Assembly: GCA_945870425.1 (NCBI GenBank) | Contig: CAMBSD010000009.1 | Coordinates: 1 to 50,179, forward strand | Length of the DNA stretch: 50,179 nt | Source of the DNA: Chitinophaga pinensis | GTDB lineage: Bacteria; Bacteroidota; Bacteroidia; UKL13-3 | Reading direction: 5' to 3' | Shown here: positions 1-8,464 of the stretch, piece by piece | Layout: the number at the start of each line of letters is the position of its first letter | How positions within the stretch are numbered: position 1 is the first letter of the stretch | Position numbers and translations under genes: made by a program | The notes under the pieces: generated by a model | Told to the model about the DNA's origin: nothing | What the model saw: the letters and a program-made list of their open reading frames with translations, nothing else | The model's database searches: none

Positions 1-201
1 TATGTTGTAGATATGTTTTACCTCAATTAGTATAACGCCTATCAGAATGGTAATTAAAAACAAATAAACTAAAAGTACTGCATTTTTAAGACTATCAAAG
101 AAGGTATTGCTTAAAGGTATTGCGTTTAGGGTATCATTCGATTTGTAAAATCTCATCAATGAAAAGACCCAATTGTTTTGAATTCCTATATTGAAATTCA
201 T
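1..201 (-). CDS. N-terminus of a membrane protein, truncated by the window edge
   Basis: An open frame starts at an ATG at 199-201 on the minus strand and reaches the left edge with no stop, giving 67 residues. About 40 polar residues come first, then a hydrophobic stretch at residues 41-59 (LVYLFLITILIGVILI) that should be one membrane helix, followed by a basic segment. There is no cleavable signal peptide; the form is that of an N-in membrane anchor. It lies 93 nt downstream of the response regulator at 295-933 on the same strand, so it could be another member of the signalling cluster or an unrelated gene. I do not recognise the family. The open frame is certain; the function is unknown. 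Confidence 0.55.
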   Translation of the reverse strand, partial: MNFNIGIQNNWVFSLMRFYKSNDTLNAIPLSNTFFDSLKNAVLLVYLFLITILIGVILIEVKHIYNI

Positions 202-294
202 TTATTGAATCATCATCAAATCAAGCTTTACGCTAAAAGCTATCTACTACTTAAATCAATAGGAAATATAGACTTTTATAAGTAGTTTTATCGA

Positions 295-933
295 TTAATG
301 GTAATTATGACTACTTAATAGCGCCATTAATTTGGCTTGAGAGTTTACATCCATTTTAAAGTATATATTTTTAGTATGATAGTTTATTGCATGTACTGTA
401 ATTTCTAACTTCACGGCCATTTCCTTATATGAAAACCCTTTATTCATCAGGTCAATTGTTTCAAGCTCTCTTAACGTCAAATTGTATTTTTCTTGCAATG
501 AAATATTAATGTTTTTCTCGGAAATCAATTTAATAAGCGTACGTGCGATAAGTGGCGGCATGTAGCATCCAAAATCCACTATTTGGTTAATCACATCCGA
601 TATTTCTCTTAAATAAAAGGGTTTATATAAAAATCCACTTGCCCCATATTTATAAGCTGTGAGTATATGGTTGTTATCCTTATCTCCAGTCATAACGACT
701 ATGTGTGTTTTCGGGAAATTTTGATTGATATCTGAAAGCAAATCCAAACTATTCATATCTTTCAGGTGTATATCCAACAAAATGATATCAGGGCGTTCTT
801 TACAAGATTTGAGGCTGCTAATATCTGAAATTGAAAATGATAAGCTATACTCATCACTTAGTTTTATATATTCTGCTATGGTCTTTCTTAATTCGTTGTT
901 ATCTTCAATTATGCCAATTGACTTATTATACAT
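295..933 (-). CDS. LuxR/NarL-type response regulator (first of a paralogous pair)
   Basis: A two-domain DNA-binding response regulator of 212 residues from the chosen start. The receiver domain (about 4-120) has the acidic pocket E10/D11, phospho-acceptor D54 in ILLDIHLK, T82 in VVMTG and K104 in YKPF. A LuxR-type helix-turn-helix follows at about 150-205 (LTLRELETIDLMNKGFSYKE). The ATG at 933 was chosen because it puts the first beta strand right after the start, as in the paralogue at 4369-4995; ATG 942 is an alternative. It is last of the tightly packed kinase cluster, 78 nt after the receiver-kinase gene. The kinases next door are the likely phosphodonors (inference). The target genes are unknown. 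Confidence 0.9.
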   Translation of the reverse strand: MYNKSIGIIEDNNELRKTIAEYIKLSDEYSLSFSISDISSLKSCKERPDIILLDIHLKDMNSLDLLSDINQNFPKTHIVVMTGDKDNNHILTAYKYGASGFLYKPFYLREISDVINQIVDFGCYMPPLIARTLIKLISEKNINISLQEKYNLTLRELETIDLMNKGFSYKEMAVKLEITVHAINYHTKNIYFKMDVNSQAKLMALLSSHNYH

Positions 934-1011
934 AGAATTCATATAATGCGAAATAATGCAATGTAACAATTGAATTTGCTACATAAATTAGTAGTTAAGG
1001 TTTTATCTGAT

Positions 1012-2109
1012 TTAAAATTCGATTCTAATTTTCACATATCCATCCATGTTTTCAATTTCAATGTTGTAGGATAAATTTTCACATATTGCTAAACAATTAC
1101 TTAACCCTAATCCGAGGCCATTCATGTCCACTGCTTCATGAAATTTTTTAAACGGCCAAATATTGCCCGTATTCAGTTCATTATCCTTCAAATGCGTGCT
1201 ATTTGTTATTTCAAAAATCAACTTATTACTCTTTTCAGTTTTCAAAACAACTTCGATGGGTAGGTCATTCAGATTAAATTTATAGGCATTGTCTAAAAGT
1301 TCATCAAATATATATTTAATGTACTCATAATTTCCAGATGCTCTATCAGAGCTTACATTGGTGTATATCTTAAAATTGATTTTTTTATCGAAATACTGCT
1401 TTTCAATTTGCTTTATAGAATCTAATAAAATATCATTTATGTTTTCAATATCATGAAGAACAGGTTTTGAATTGACTTTGTTAATAAATAAGGTATGTAT
1501 TAGTAACTTTTTAGTATTTCTCATCATTCTATATCCAGATGAATAGATGGCATCCGTTAATTCTGAGATTAATGTGAGGGGAACCTTATCAGCATGTAAA
1601 TTTAATTTCATTAATTCAACCGAATTAATAATGCCGTTGAGGGGTGTCATAAACTCATGATTAAAATTACCGCCAAATAGATTTAACCATTTTTCGTTTT
1701 CCGCAGCATTATCAATTTGATCATTTCTCCTCTTAATTTCAAATCTGGCTTCAATTGTTTTTAATAATGTGGCGCTAGTAAATGGTTTAGTTAAATAATC
1801 ATCTGCACCCAAATCCATACCTTTTCTGATATCTGTTGGTTCAGCAAATGCTGATAGAAAGACGAAAGGAATTTTATATGTTTTACTATTTGCTTTAACA
1901 GACGAAAGCACATCATATCCTTGCATATCTGGAAGCATTATATCACATATAATTAAATCCGGGATTGTTTCATTAATTAAGTTTATACCATCATTGCCAT
2001 TAACTGCAAATAGCGAATTAATTTTTAAAAATGGGAAAAGGCCTTTCATTACCTTTATCACACCGGGGTCGTCCTCTATCACAATAATTTTCTCTTTTCC
2101 TGTCAGCAT
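1012..2109 (-). CDS. Receiver-histidine kinase hybrid with a degenerate ATP-binding motif
   Basis: A 365-residue cytoplasmic protein. An N-terminal receiver domain (about 6-125) has D13/D14, D56 in ICDIMLPD, S86 and K108 (LTKPF). After a linker there is a histidine-kinase part: an H-box with H151 (NHEFMTPLNGI), an N-box with N274 (DELLDNAYKFN) and a G2-type glycine loop at 331-336 (GLGLGL). The usual G1 box with its Asp is replaced by ITNSTHLKD near 301-309, so ATP binding may be weak or changed. Its start overlaps the end of the upstream PAS kinase by 7 nt, which indicates translational coupling. Receiver-first kinases usually act as relay steps downstream of another kinase; the neighbouring PAS kinase is the obvious candidate (inference). 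Confidence 0.85.
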   Translation of the reverse strand: MLTGKEKIIVIEDDPGVIKVMKGLFPFLKINSLFAVNGNDGINLINETIPDLIICDIMLPDMQGYDVLSSVKANSKTYKIPFVFLSAFAEPTDIRKGMDLGADDYLTKPFTSATLLKTIEARFEIKRRNDQIDNAAENEKWLNLFGGNFNHEFMTPLNGIINSVELMKLNLHADKVPLTLISELTDAIYSSGYRMMRNTKKLLIHTLFINKVNSKPVLHDIENINDILLDSIKQIEKQYFDKKINFKIYTNVSSDRASGNYEYIKYIFDELLDNAYKFNLNDLPIEVVLKTEKSNKLIFEITNSTHLKDNELNTGNIWPFKKFHEAVDMNGLGLGLSNCLAICENLSYNIEIENMDGYVKIRIEF

Positions 2110-3989
2110 TGTTGATGATTATTTGGTATGACTAATTTAAACACTGTTAACTCATTTAAAATACTGTTTACTTCAATAGTTCCATTATGCATGTTAGCCG
2201 CATGCTCAACCACCATTAAACCAATGCCAGTGCCAGAAATATTTGAAACATTGCTTGCTCTGTAAAATGACTGAAATAGATTATTTATTTCATCGGCAGG
2301 AATCCCCAATCCAAAATCTTGAACGCTAAATACTATATTACCCTCTTTTTTAAATATTGACAATATAGGAGAGGCTTTGCCTGATGAATATTTAAAAGCA
2401 TTATTCAAAAGGTTGTCTAAAGCATGCTTCATTAATTTTTTATCAATAATAATCTGCTCAAAAGGGTCAACTGAATATAAGACCTGCAATGTTCTTCCAT
2501 CAACAAAGGGTGAATATTTAGATATCGCTGAGTCAACCAATGATTGAATTCCAAACATTTCACCCTTAAATTTAGTGTTACGAGATTCAATAGAACCTAC
2601 CATTAATAACTCGTTTAGTATATTGGTAACATTATGCACCTCCTGCATGATGGTTTGAGTATAATCCTTGGGATTTACAATTAAATTAGGATTTTCCTTT
2701 GGCAAAGTCAAATCGATAATTTCAGCCGAAGAGAGAATTACTGACAATGGGGTTCTAATTTCATGAGAGGTGATATTGATAAACTTCGACTTCATTGAAT
2801 TTAATTGCTGTTCTTTTTCAACGGCAAACTTCATTGCGTTCAATTCAACATATTGATTTGTTATATCTGTTACACTGCCTAAAACGGTTTCACCATCTTC
2901 AGGAGTATTGGCATACCAATAAGAATACTTCAAATAAAGGATACCACTAGAATCACTTCCAATCCTTAATACACCATTCACTTCATTTTTACTTTGCTTA
3001 ACTCGTATAATGGGTCTTAAACATTGCACTCTATCTGCATAGCTAATAAGATGGGTATTAACAAAAGTATACAAGCCCTCTGGGGTTTTCCCAAAAAATG
3101 GAAATAAATTGAAGGCAGCTTGATTAATAAAAATAATTTTCCCACTGAAGTCAATTTGAAAAACGGCATCATTAATTTCATTAATGATTCTTTCAAACCT
3201 TGAATTTAATAATTGCTTTTCTTGCTCAAATTCAATCTGTTTGGATATATCAGAACCTGAGATTACCATAAAATCAACCAAATTATTCTCATCAAGTATG
3301 GGATTTAAGGTTCGTAATACGTATTTCGATTTATCATCCTTGTCTAAAAAATTCTCAACATATTCTATTTTAGTTTTTGAAACTATTGCTTGTTTAAAAT
3401 AATGGTTTCGATCCTCTATTTTCCCTTTAGAGATTTTGCTATTAATCTGAGAATAATCTTCAATTTTCTTTCCAATCAAAAAATCTTTGGTTTCTTTATT
3501 CTTGACAGCATAATCATTAATAAATTGAAATTCATGATTCTTATTAACCACTAAAATATCAGATTGTATGTTATCAAGAATTTTTAAATAATATTCTTTT
3601 TGTTTTATTATCTCAAGCTGACTTAAGTTTAATTCGGTAATATCTTCAAACTGCCAGATATGTCTTTTAATAACTGAATCGATAAACAATGGAATATATT
3701 TAACCTTAATTGTGCGATTTAAAAGTGTATTAAAAGTATTCTCATATTTTATACATTTTTGAGGAAGCTCTTTTAAACCCCATTCGAAAAGTTCATTATC
3801 CTTAAAATGTGGTCTCAAAAAAAATGCAATCTGTTCTGCATTTTTCCCAATTAAATCATTTGGACGTCCATGGATATCGAAAATATCAAGGAATTTTTGA
3901 TTACATGACCTAACCTCTCTATTTGTATTCTCAACTATTAATCCGAAATCAAAAGTGTCTAAAATTTTTTCAATTAAATCAAGTTCCAT
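2103..3989 (-). CDS. Soluble PAS-domain sensor histidine kinase
   Basis: A 628-residue kinase with no membrane segment. Three PAS-like regions occupy roughly 1-120, 130-250 and 260-385. HisKA follows with H409 in a canonical SHEIRTPLSV H-box, then a full HATPase domain with N-box (NLLNNAFKYSSG), G1 (DFGLGIP) and G2 (GTGIGL). It should autophosphorylate in response to an intracellular cue read by the PAS domains; the ligand cannot be told. The ATG at 3989 was chosen because the extra upstream residues overlap the CheY-like gene and are unlike a PAS start. It overlaps the 3' end of that gene by 11 nt and the next kinase by 7 nt, so all three are probably cotranslated. Confidence 0.9.
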   Translation of the reverse strand: MELDLIEKILDTFDFGLIVENTNREVRSCNQKFLDIFDIHGRPNDLIGKNAEQIAFFLRPHFKDNELFEWGLKELPQKCIKYENTFNTLLNRTIKVKYIPLFIDSVIKRHIWQFEDITELNLSQLEIIKQKEYYLKILDNIQSDILVVNKNHEFQFINDYAVKNKETKDFLIGKKIEDYSQINSKISKGKIEDRNHYFKQAIVSKTKIEYVENFLDKDDKSKYVLRTLNPILDENNLVDFMVISGSDISKQIEFEQEKQLLNSRFERIINEINDAVFQIDFSGKIIFINQAAFNLFPFFGKTPEGLYTFVNTHLISYADRVQCLRPIIRVKQSKNEVNGVLRIGSDSSGILYLKYSYWYANTPEDGETVLGSVTDITNQYVELNAMKFAVEKEQQLNSMKSKFINITSHEIRTPLSVILSSAEIIDLTLPKENPNLIVNPKDYTQTIMQEVHNVTNILNELLMVGSIESRNTKFKGEMFGIQSLVDSAISKYSPFVDGRTLQVLYSVDPFEQIIIDKKLMKHALDNLLNNAFKYSSGKASPILSIFKKEGNIVFSVQDFGLGIPADEINNLFQSFYRASNVSNISGTGIGLMVVEHAANMHNGTIEVNSILNELTVFKLVIPNNHQQC

Positions 3990-4368
3990 TTGATAATAAT
4001 TTAACAACAACTGAGTATAAATAATCAAGATTTATGGGCTTCCCCATAAAAAAGTTTAATCGGTTTAATGTAAGCCCAATTTGCTTAGCCTTTTCATGAA
4101 AATCAGACTCTAAAGTAGCACTAACCACAACCAGCTTAAAATTGAAGGTATTGAAAAAATCAGATTCTAAATGTTTCATTAATACATATCCATCCATTAC
4201 AGGCATGTTCAAATCAAGTAAAACAATATCAATATCGGTTTCTAATTTCAATATTTTTAATGCCTCCAAACCATCTCTAGCTATAAGCACTGCAGAATTT
4301 CTATCTTCAAAAAAATGAGATAGTACCATACTATTGATGGCCTCATCGTCAATTACTAGGACCTTCAT
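3979..4368 (-). CDS. CheY-like single-domain response regulator
   Basis: 129 residues made only of a receiver domain: acidic D7/D8, phospho-acceptor D52 in LLDLNMPVMDG, S83 in VVSAT and K110 in MGKPI. With no output domain it is likely a phosphotransfer step or a phosphate sink between the neighbouring kinases and the LuxR regulators (inference from gene context). It begins at the base directly after the stop of the upstream LuxR regulator, with zero spacing, and overlaps the downstream kinase by 11 nt. Confidence 0.9.
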   Translation of the reverse strand: MKVLVIDDEAINSMVLSHFFEDRNSAVLIARDGLEALKILKLETDIDIVLLDLNMPVMDGYVLMKHLESDFFNTFNFKLVVVSATLESDFHEKAKQIGLTLNRLNFFMGKPINLDYLYSVVVKLLSNGT

Positions 4369-4995
4369 TTATTTAAATTGTTGAGTTAGGGACATTAACT
4401 TTCTTTTGCTATCAACGTCCATTTTAATGCAAATATTTCTAATTTGATGATTCAAATTAGGTAAAGACATTTGGCATTTGTGAGCAATTTCTACATATGT
4501 TTCTCCTTGTGTCATCAATTTTAATATATCTGATTCTTTCTCTGTTAAATTAAATCTTTCACAAATATTTTTCAGGGAAGAGCTAGACTGCAAATGCTCA
4601 ATCAAAGAATTAGTAACTTTTGGCTCCAAATAATTCCCATTTTTTAACGTGTGTTGAATTAACTTCTCTAGGGATTTTAAACTAAAAGGCTTGTTAATAA
4701 AAGATGATGCACCAAGTTTTATAGCCTCTAATAATGCTTCATCTTTATATTCACCTGTCATAACTATTATCTTACAATCAGGAAAAAAATCTTTTATATA
4801 TCCAATTCGATATAAACTATTATGGCCTTTTAAGTGAATATCAAGTAAGATAACATCAGGGGGAAAAATAGCATCTTTTATATCATCGATATTTGACATA
4901 GAAAATGCAATGTAATAGTCAGCTTGCAAAGCCATATATTCCTCTATGTTTCTTCTTAATAAATCATCGTCTTCAATTATTCCAATCGCTACCAT
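4369..4995 (-). CDS. LuxR/NarL-type response regulator (second of a paralogous pair)
   Basis: 208 residues, first gene of the cluster. The receiver has E8/D9/D10, D52 in ILLDIHLK, T80 in IVMTG and K102 in INKPF; the LuxR-type helix-turn-helix covers about 148-205 (LTEKESDILKLMTQGETYVE). It is clearly a paralogue of the regulator at 295-933: both share ILLDIHLK, VMTG, KLGAS/YKYGAS and a KMDV-S---KLM pattern near the C-terminus. A TAnnTTTG box at 5027-5034 on the minus strand could drive the whole cluster. Having both regulators in one operon suggests two outputs from one kinase pathway or heterodimers (inference). Confidence 0.9.
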   Translation of the reverse strand: MVAIGIIEDDDLLRRNIEEYMALQADYYIAFSMSNIDDIKDAIFPPDVILLDIHLKGHNSLYRIGYIKDFFPDCKIIVMTGEYKDEALLEAIKLGASSFINKPFSLKSLEKLIQHTLKNGNYLEPKVTNSLIEHLQSSSSLKNICERFNLTEKESDILKLMTQGETYVEIAHKCQMSLPNLNHQIRNICIKMDVDSKRKLMSLTQQFK

Positions 4996-5026
4996 ATCAA
5001 TTTCTTGGTTTGTTTCGAATTACATA

Positions 5027-5034
5027 CAAAAGTA
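5027..5034 (-). promoter_or_regulatory. Putative -7 promoter box for the signalling cluster
   Basis: On the minus strand this reads TACTTTTG, a full match to the Bacteroidota -7 consensus TAnnTTTG. It lies about 30 nt upstream of the ATG at 4995. No TTTG is seen at the expected -33 distance, so the call rests on one box. Confidence 0.4.
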
Positions 5035-5140
5035 AATATTAATTATCACTAATTTTAGTAAATTTATTTATCTTTTATCCTTTGACTACTAGCGTATTAC
5101 ATATAAATTTAAATAAGGTTAAAAGAATAAATAAATTCTA

Positions 5141-5175
5141 AAACAAAAAAACGGGGCAGCTTTCGCAACCCCGTT
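5141..5175 (-). terminator. Rho-independent terminator after recX
   Basis: The arms AACGGGG (5150-5156) and CCCCGTT (5169-5175) form a 7-bp GC-rich stem with a 12-nt loop. On the minus strand the stem is followed by a T-rich run (TTTTTTTGTTTT), so it ends transcripts coming from recX and insulates the downstream signalling cluster. Confidence 0.75.
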
Positions 5176-5345
5176 AAACCTCATTATGAAAAAATAGGCT
5201 CTTTAAATTAAATAAACCATTTAATAAAAAAAGTAATTTCTCTTGTGCAAGGTATGTTGAATGCATATTGCCAAAATCACTACATATAGTCATTTCAAAA
5301 GAAAAAAATACAAATATTTGAATTACAGCTGAATAATATGTACAA

Positions 5346-5819
5346 TTATTCCAATAATTTTAACACATCCCAAATTAAGTCCATCTCATAGCCTTTAGAA
5401 GCTAAGTATTTTGAGGTCTTGTTTCTCTTTACCAAAACATTTTTGTCTTTTAAACTCGCCATTTTTTGCTCAGCCAATTGATTCAATGCAGTCCAGTAGT
5501 CATCTGCATCAATTTCTTTCATACCTTGTTTGATGCAGTAGTCAGAAATTTTTTTCATTTTCAATTCTTGAATTATTTTTCTTCTCCCCCATTTTTTCAC
5601 CCTAAACTTTCCACCTGCAAAGGCTTTAGCAAATCGCTCTTCATTCAAAAAGTTGTTTGTTATTAAATCTACTATTATCGCATCCGCTTCTTCATAATAC
5701 ACACCTAAATCAAACAATTTTTGTTTTACCTCCTCATGGCAGCGCTCCTGGTATGCGCAATAAGACATGAGCTTTAGCAATGCTTCCGACCTACTTAGGT
5801 ATTTTTTCTTGGCCTCCAT
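5346..5819 (-). CDS. recX: RecX family regulatory protein
   Basis: 157 residues, typical of RecX, a small all-helical protein that binds the RecA-DNA filament and limits its activity. Recognisable features are the three-helix repeats with YCAYQERCHEEVKQKL near the N-terminus, the FLNEERFAKAFAGGKF segment, and the WGRRKIIQELKMK basic segment that is a hallmark of the family. It is divergent from murF-alr, and recA lies on the other strand about 2.6 kb away, so the two partners are near but not in one operon. It is followed by a terminator at 5141-5175. The ATG at 5819 is the natural start. Confidence 0.9.
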   Translation of the reverse strand: MEAKKKYLSRSEALLKLMSYCAYQERCHEEVKQKLFDLGVYYEEADAIIVDLITNNFLNEERFAKAFAGGKFRVKKWGRRKIIQELKMKKISDYCIKQGMKEIDADDYWTALNQLAEQKMASLKDKNVLVKRNKTSKYLASKGYEMDLIWDVLKLLE

Positions 5820-5864
5820 TCCTGACTAGTTGATAACTGCAAGTATACGATTGTGTAAAATACT

Positions 5865-5872
5865 TACTTTTG
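5865..5872 (+). promoter_or_regulatory. Putative -7 promoter box for murF-alr
   Basis: TACTTTTG matches TAnnTTTG exactly and ends 16 nt before the ATG of the fusion gene, which implies a leader of about 10 nt. No -33 TTTG at 19-21 nt spacing was found. Confidence 0.4.
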
Positions 5873-5888
5873 TTTATTCAAATAAAAG

Positions 5889-8387
5889 ATGCATTACTCA
5901 ATCAACCAAATAGCAGCCATTCTTAATGCTCAACTTTTGCAGGAAAACTCTTCTGCAAATAATGAACATAGCATTGAGCATTTGCTTATAGATTCTCGTA
6001 AAATTATATTCCCTGAAAGTTCTGTATTTATTGCCATTAAAGGTGATAGGAATGATGGACATGCATACATCCAAGATGTATATGATGCTGGGGTTAGAAA
6101 TTTTATTATTGAAAAACAATTTGTGGAGACGTATAATTATGAGACGTATAATTATACGTCTCTATTAAATGCAAACATTATTGTTGTTCCCAACACCTTG
6201 GATGCATTACAACATTTAGCTGCGCATCATCGATTGCAATTTCATATACCCATTATTGGAATTACAGGCAGCAATGGAAAAACGATTGTCAAAGAATGGC
6301 TTTATCAACTATTAAAAGATAAGTATCACATTGCCAGAAACCCCAAAAGCTATAATTCGCAGGTTGGGGTGCCACTTTCAGTGTGGCAGCTAAACGAGCA
6401 TCATCAATTGGGACTTTTTGAAGCAGGTATTTCACAACCGAATGAGATGGAAAAGCTTGCTCAAATAATAAAGCCTGATATTGGTATATTTACAATGATT
6501 GGTGATGCCCATGACAAGGGTTTTTTAGATCAGTCCAAAAAAATCAAAGAAAAACTAAATCTTTTTAATGATGTTAAAAGTTTGATATATGCCGAGGAAC
6601 AAGAATTATTAAATAATGAACTATTAATATATAAAAAGAATAACAGCCATATCAAAACAACAAGTTGGAGTCGTAAAAACATATCTGCAGACATATACTT
6701 TACCTGTCATACAGTGGGTTTAAAGACTAAAATATCTTATGCCAAAGCAGGCATAAGTATTGAAATTCCTTTTGCTGACGAAGCTTCTATTTGGAATGCT
6801 TGCACCTGCCTTGCTTATCTCATTTCAAGCGATACTACCATAGACGATGGTATAATAAAAGCTTTTGCTGAATTGCAGCCAATAGAAATGCGCTTGCAAT
6901 TAAAAGAAGCCCAAAACAATTGTATGGTTATTAATGATGGTTACAATTCTGACCTAAACTCTCTTGGTATTGCCCTAGATTTCATGCAGCAACAAAGTGC
7001 AGGTTACACAAAAACACTTATCCTTTCTGATATTTTGGAAACAGGCAGAAATCCTGAAGATTTGTATAATGATGTAGCGAAATTGCTTGAGCAAAAAAAC
7101 ATCAGTAAATTAATTGGTATTGGTACTGAATTACCCAAGCATGCTGCGCAGTTTAAACAGACCAATTTTTTTTACGAAACTACGAATGATTTCTTGAAAG
7201 CAGCAAATAGCATTGATTTCAACCATGAGATAATTTTATTGAAAGGGGCTAGAAAATTTGAATTCGAAAAAATTAGTAAACTACTTGAAAAACGCATTCA
7301 TGAAACTGTTTTTGAAATCAATTTGAATGCCTTGGTCAATAACCTGAATACATACAGAGCGCTACTAAAACCCGAGGTAAAATTAATGGCGATGGTAAAA
7401 GCATTTAGTTATGGAACGGGAAGTTATGAAATAGCCAAAGTGCTAGAATTTAATCGAGTGGATTACCTAACCGTTGCCTATGCTGACGAAGGAGTTACCC
7501 TCCGTAAAGCAGGTATTAAAACACCCATCATGGTTATGAATCCAGAGGTGAGCAGTTTTGATACCATCATTAAACACAACCTAGAGCCTGAGATATACAA
7601 TTTCTCCATATTAGATGAACTGCTAAAAGCCAGTAACGAGGAAAGCATTGGTATTCACATCGAGCTAGACAGTGGCATGAAAAGGTTAGGATTTGAACAT
7701 GACCAATTAGATAAATTACTGAACATTCTTTGGCAACAACCTAATTTATATGTAAAATCAATTTTCACACACTTAGCAGCCAGCGAAGCTCACGAACATG
7801 ATGAGTTTACAAAAAATCAAATGGCTAATTTTGAAAAAATGGCCAATAAAATTAGTAGAACTTTTCCTTACCCTATATTAAAGCATTGTTTAAATAGTGG
7901 CGGAATTGTTAGGTTTCCCAACGCTCAATTTGATATGGTAAGGTTGGGCATTGGTCTATATGGCATAGATCCTGCAGAAGAAGTTCAAAAACAATTGCAG
8001 CAAATAGGCACTCTTAAAACTGTTATTTCGCAAATAAGAACCATTTCTGCAGATGAAAGCATTGGCTATGGCCGAAAAGGCAAAGTAGACAAGACTTCCC
8101 GCATAGCGATTACTGCTATAGGCTATGCAGATGGACTAAATCGCAAGCTTAGCAACGGTATTGGCTATATGCTTGTGAATGGCAAAGCTGCACCTGTTAT
8201 TGGTAATATCTGTATGGATATGACCATGATAGATGTAACGGACATTGAGTGTATGGAAGGAGATGAGGTAATTGTCTTTGGTGCAGGGCTTGATATCAGG
8301 GAATTGGCAGAGAAGGTTGGCACCATTCCTTACGAAATTCTAACCTCCATTTCTCAAAGGGTAAAGAGGGTATATTTTTACGAATAA
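5889..8387 (+). CDS. murF-alr: Bifunctional MurF ligase / alanine racemase fusion
   Basis: An 832-residue fusion for peptidoglycan precursor synthesis in the cytoplasm. Residues 1 to about 470 are UDP-MurNAc-tripeptide:D-Ala-D-Ala ligase, with the Mur ligase P-loop GSNGKT at 127-132 and the NPKSYNSQVGVP segment. Residues from about 472 are a PLP-dependent alanine racemase, with the PLP lysine K504 in MAMVKAFSYGTG, SGMKRLGF, and the SIGYGRKG and NICMDMTMIDVT motifs. The racemase makes the D-Ala that feeds the ligase pathway. This fusion is common in Bacteroidota. Odd point: residues 80-89 are a tandem ETYNY-ETYNY duplication made by a palindromic repeat (see 6126-6162), in a loop ahead of the P-loop and not expected to break the fold. 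Confidence 0.95.
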   Translation: MHYSINQIAAILNAQLLQENSSANNEHSIEHLLIDSRKIIFPESSVFIAIKGDRNDGHAYIQDVYDAGVRNFIIEKQFVETYNYETYNYTSLLNANIIVVPNTLDALQHLAAHHRLQFHIPIIGITGSNGKTIVKEWLYQLLKDKYHIARNPKSYNSQVGVPLSVWQLNEHHQLGLFEAGISQPNEMEKLAQIIKPDIGIFTMIGDAHDKGFLDQSKKIKEKLNLFNDVKSLIYAEEQELLNNELLIYKKNNSHIKTTSWSRKNISADIYFTCHTVGLKTKISYAKAGISIEIPFADEASIWNACTCLAYLISSDTTIDDGIIKAFAELQPIEMRLQLKEAQNNCMVINDGYNSDLNSLGIALDFMQQQSAGYTKTLILSDILETGRNPEDLYNDVAKLLEQKNISKLIGIGTELPKHAAQFKQTNFFYETTNDFLKAANSIDFNHEIILLKGARKFEFEKISKLLEKRIHETVFEINLNALVNNLNTYRALLKPEVKLMAMVKAFSYGTGSYEIAKVLEFNRVDYLTVAYADEGVTLRKAGIKTPIMVMNPEVSSFDTIIKHNLEPEIYNFSILDELLKASNEESIGIHIELDSGMKRLGFEHDQLDKLLNILWQQPNLYVKSIFTHLAASEAHEHDEFTKNQMANFEKMANKISRTFPYPILKHCLNSGGIVRFPNAQFDMVRLGIGLYGIDPAEEVQKQLQQIGTLKTVISQIRTISADESIGYGRKGKVDKTSRIAITAIGYADGLNRKLSNGIGYMLVNGKAAPVIGNICMDMTMIDVTDIECMEGDEVIVFGAGLDIRELAEKVGTIPYEILTSISQRVKRVYFYE
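6126..6162 (+). repeat. 15-bp tandem duplication merging into a 22-bp perfect palindrome inside murF
   Basis: The unit gagacgtataattat occurs at 6126-6140 and again at 6141-6155. The second copy plus acgtctc forms a perfect 22-bp palindrome at 6141-6162 (arm gagacgtataa). The reading frame is kept and the duplication encodes ETYNY twice (residues 80-89). Confidence 0.9.
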
Positions 8388-8437
8388 AATTTCTTTGTTT
8401 TTTTTTGAAATAAAAGTGCATGTTATCTCCAAAATTA

Positions 8438-8445
8438 TATATTTG
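8438..8445 (+). promoter_or_regulatory. Putative -7 promoter box for recA
   Basis: TATATTTG, a full match to TAnnTTTG, ends 19 nt before the chosen ATG at 8465. It overlaps the longer possible reading frame from 8420, which supports the shorter start. No well-spaced -33 box is present. Confidence 0.4.
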
Positions 8446-8464
8446 GAAAAATACAATTGATAAT

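Larger units (their letters stand above)
4996..5345. other. Intergenic stretch between the signalling cluster and recX
   Basis: This 350-nt gap has no credible protein gene. It holds a probable promoter for the signalling cluster (5027-5034, minus) and a rho-independent terminator facing the recX transcript (5141-5175). The remaining part, 5180-5345, is AT-rich with poly-A/T runs and no tRNA-like or strong hairpin structure that I can see. It could be the recX 3' untranslated region or a short non-coding RNA ending at the terminator. Confidence 0.6.

Noticed and set aside
5122-5187. A short minus-strand frame starting MRFNGVAKAAPFF over the terminator, like a Phe leader peptide
   Set aside because: The Phe codons are simply the T-run of the terminator and the Ala/Lys part is the hairpin; no amino-acid gene lies downstream, so it is not supported as a leader peptide.
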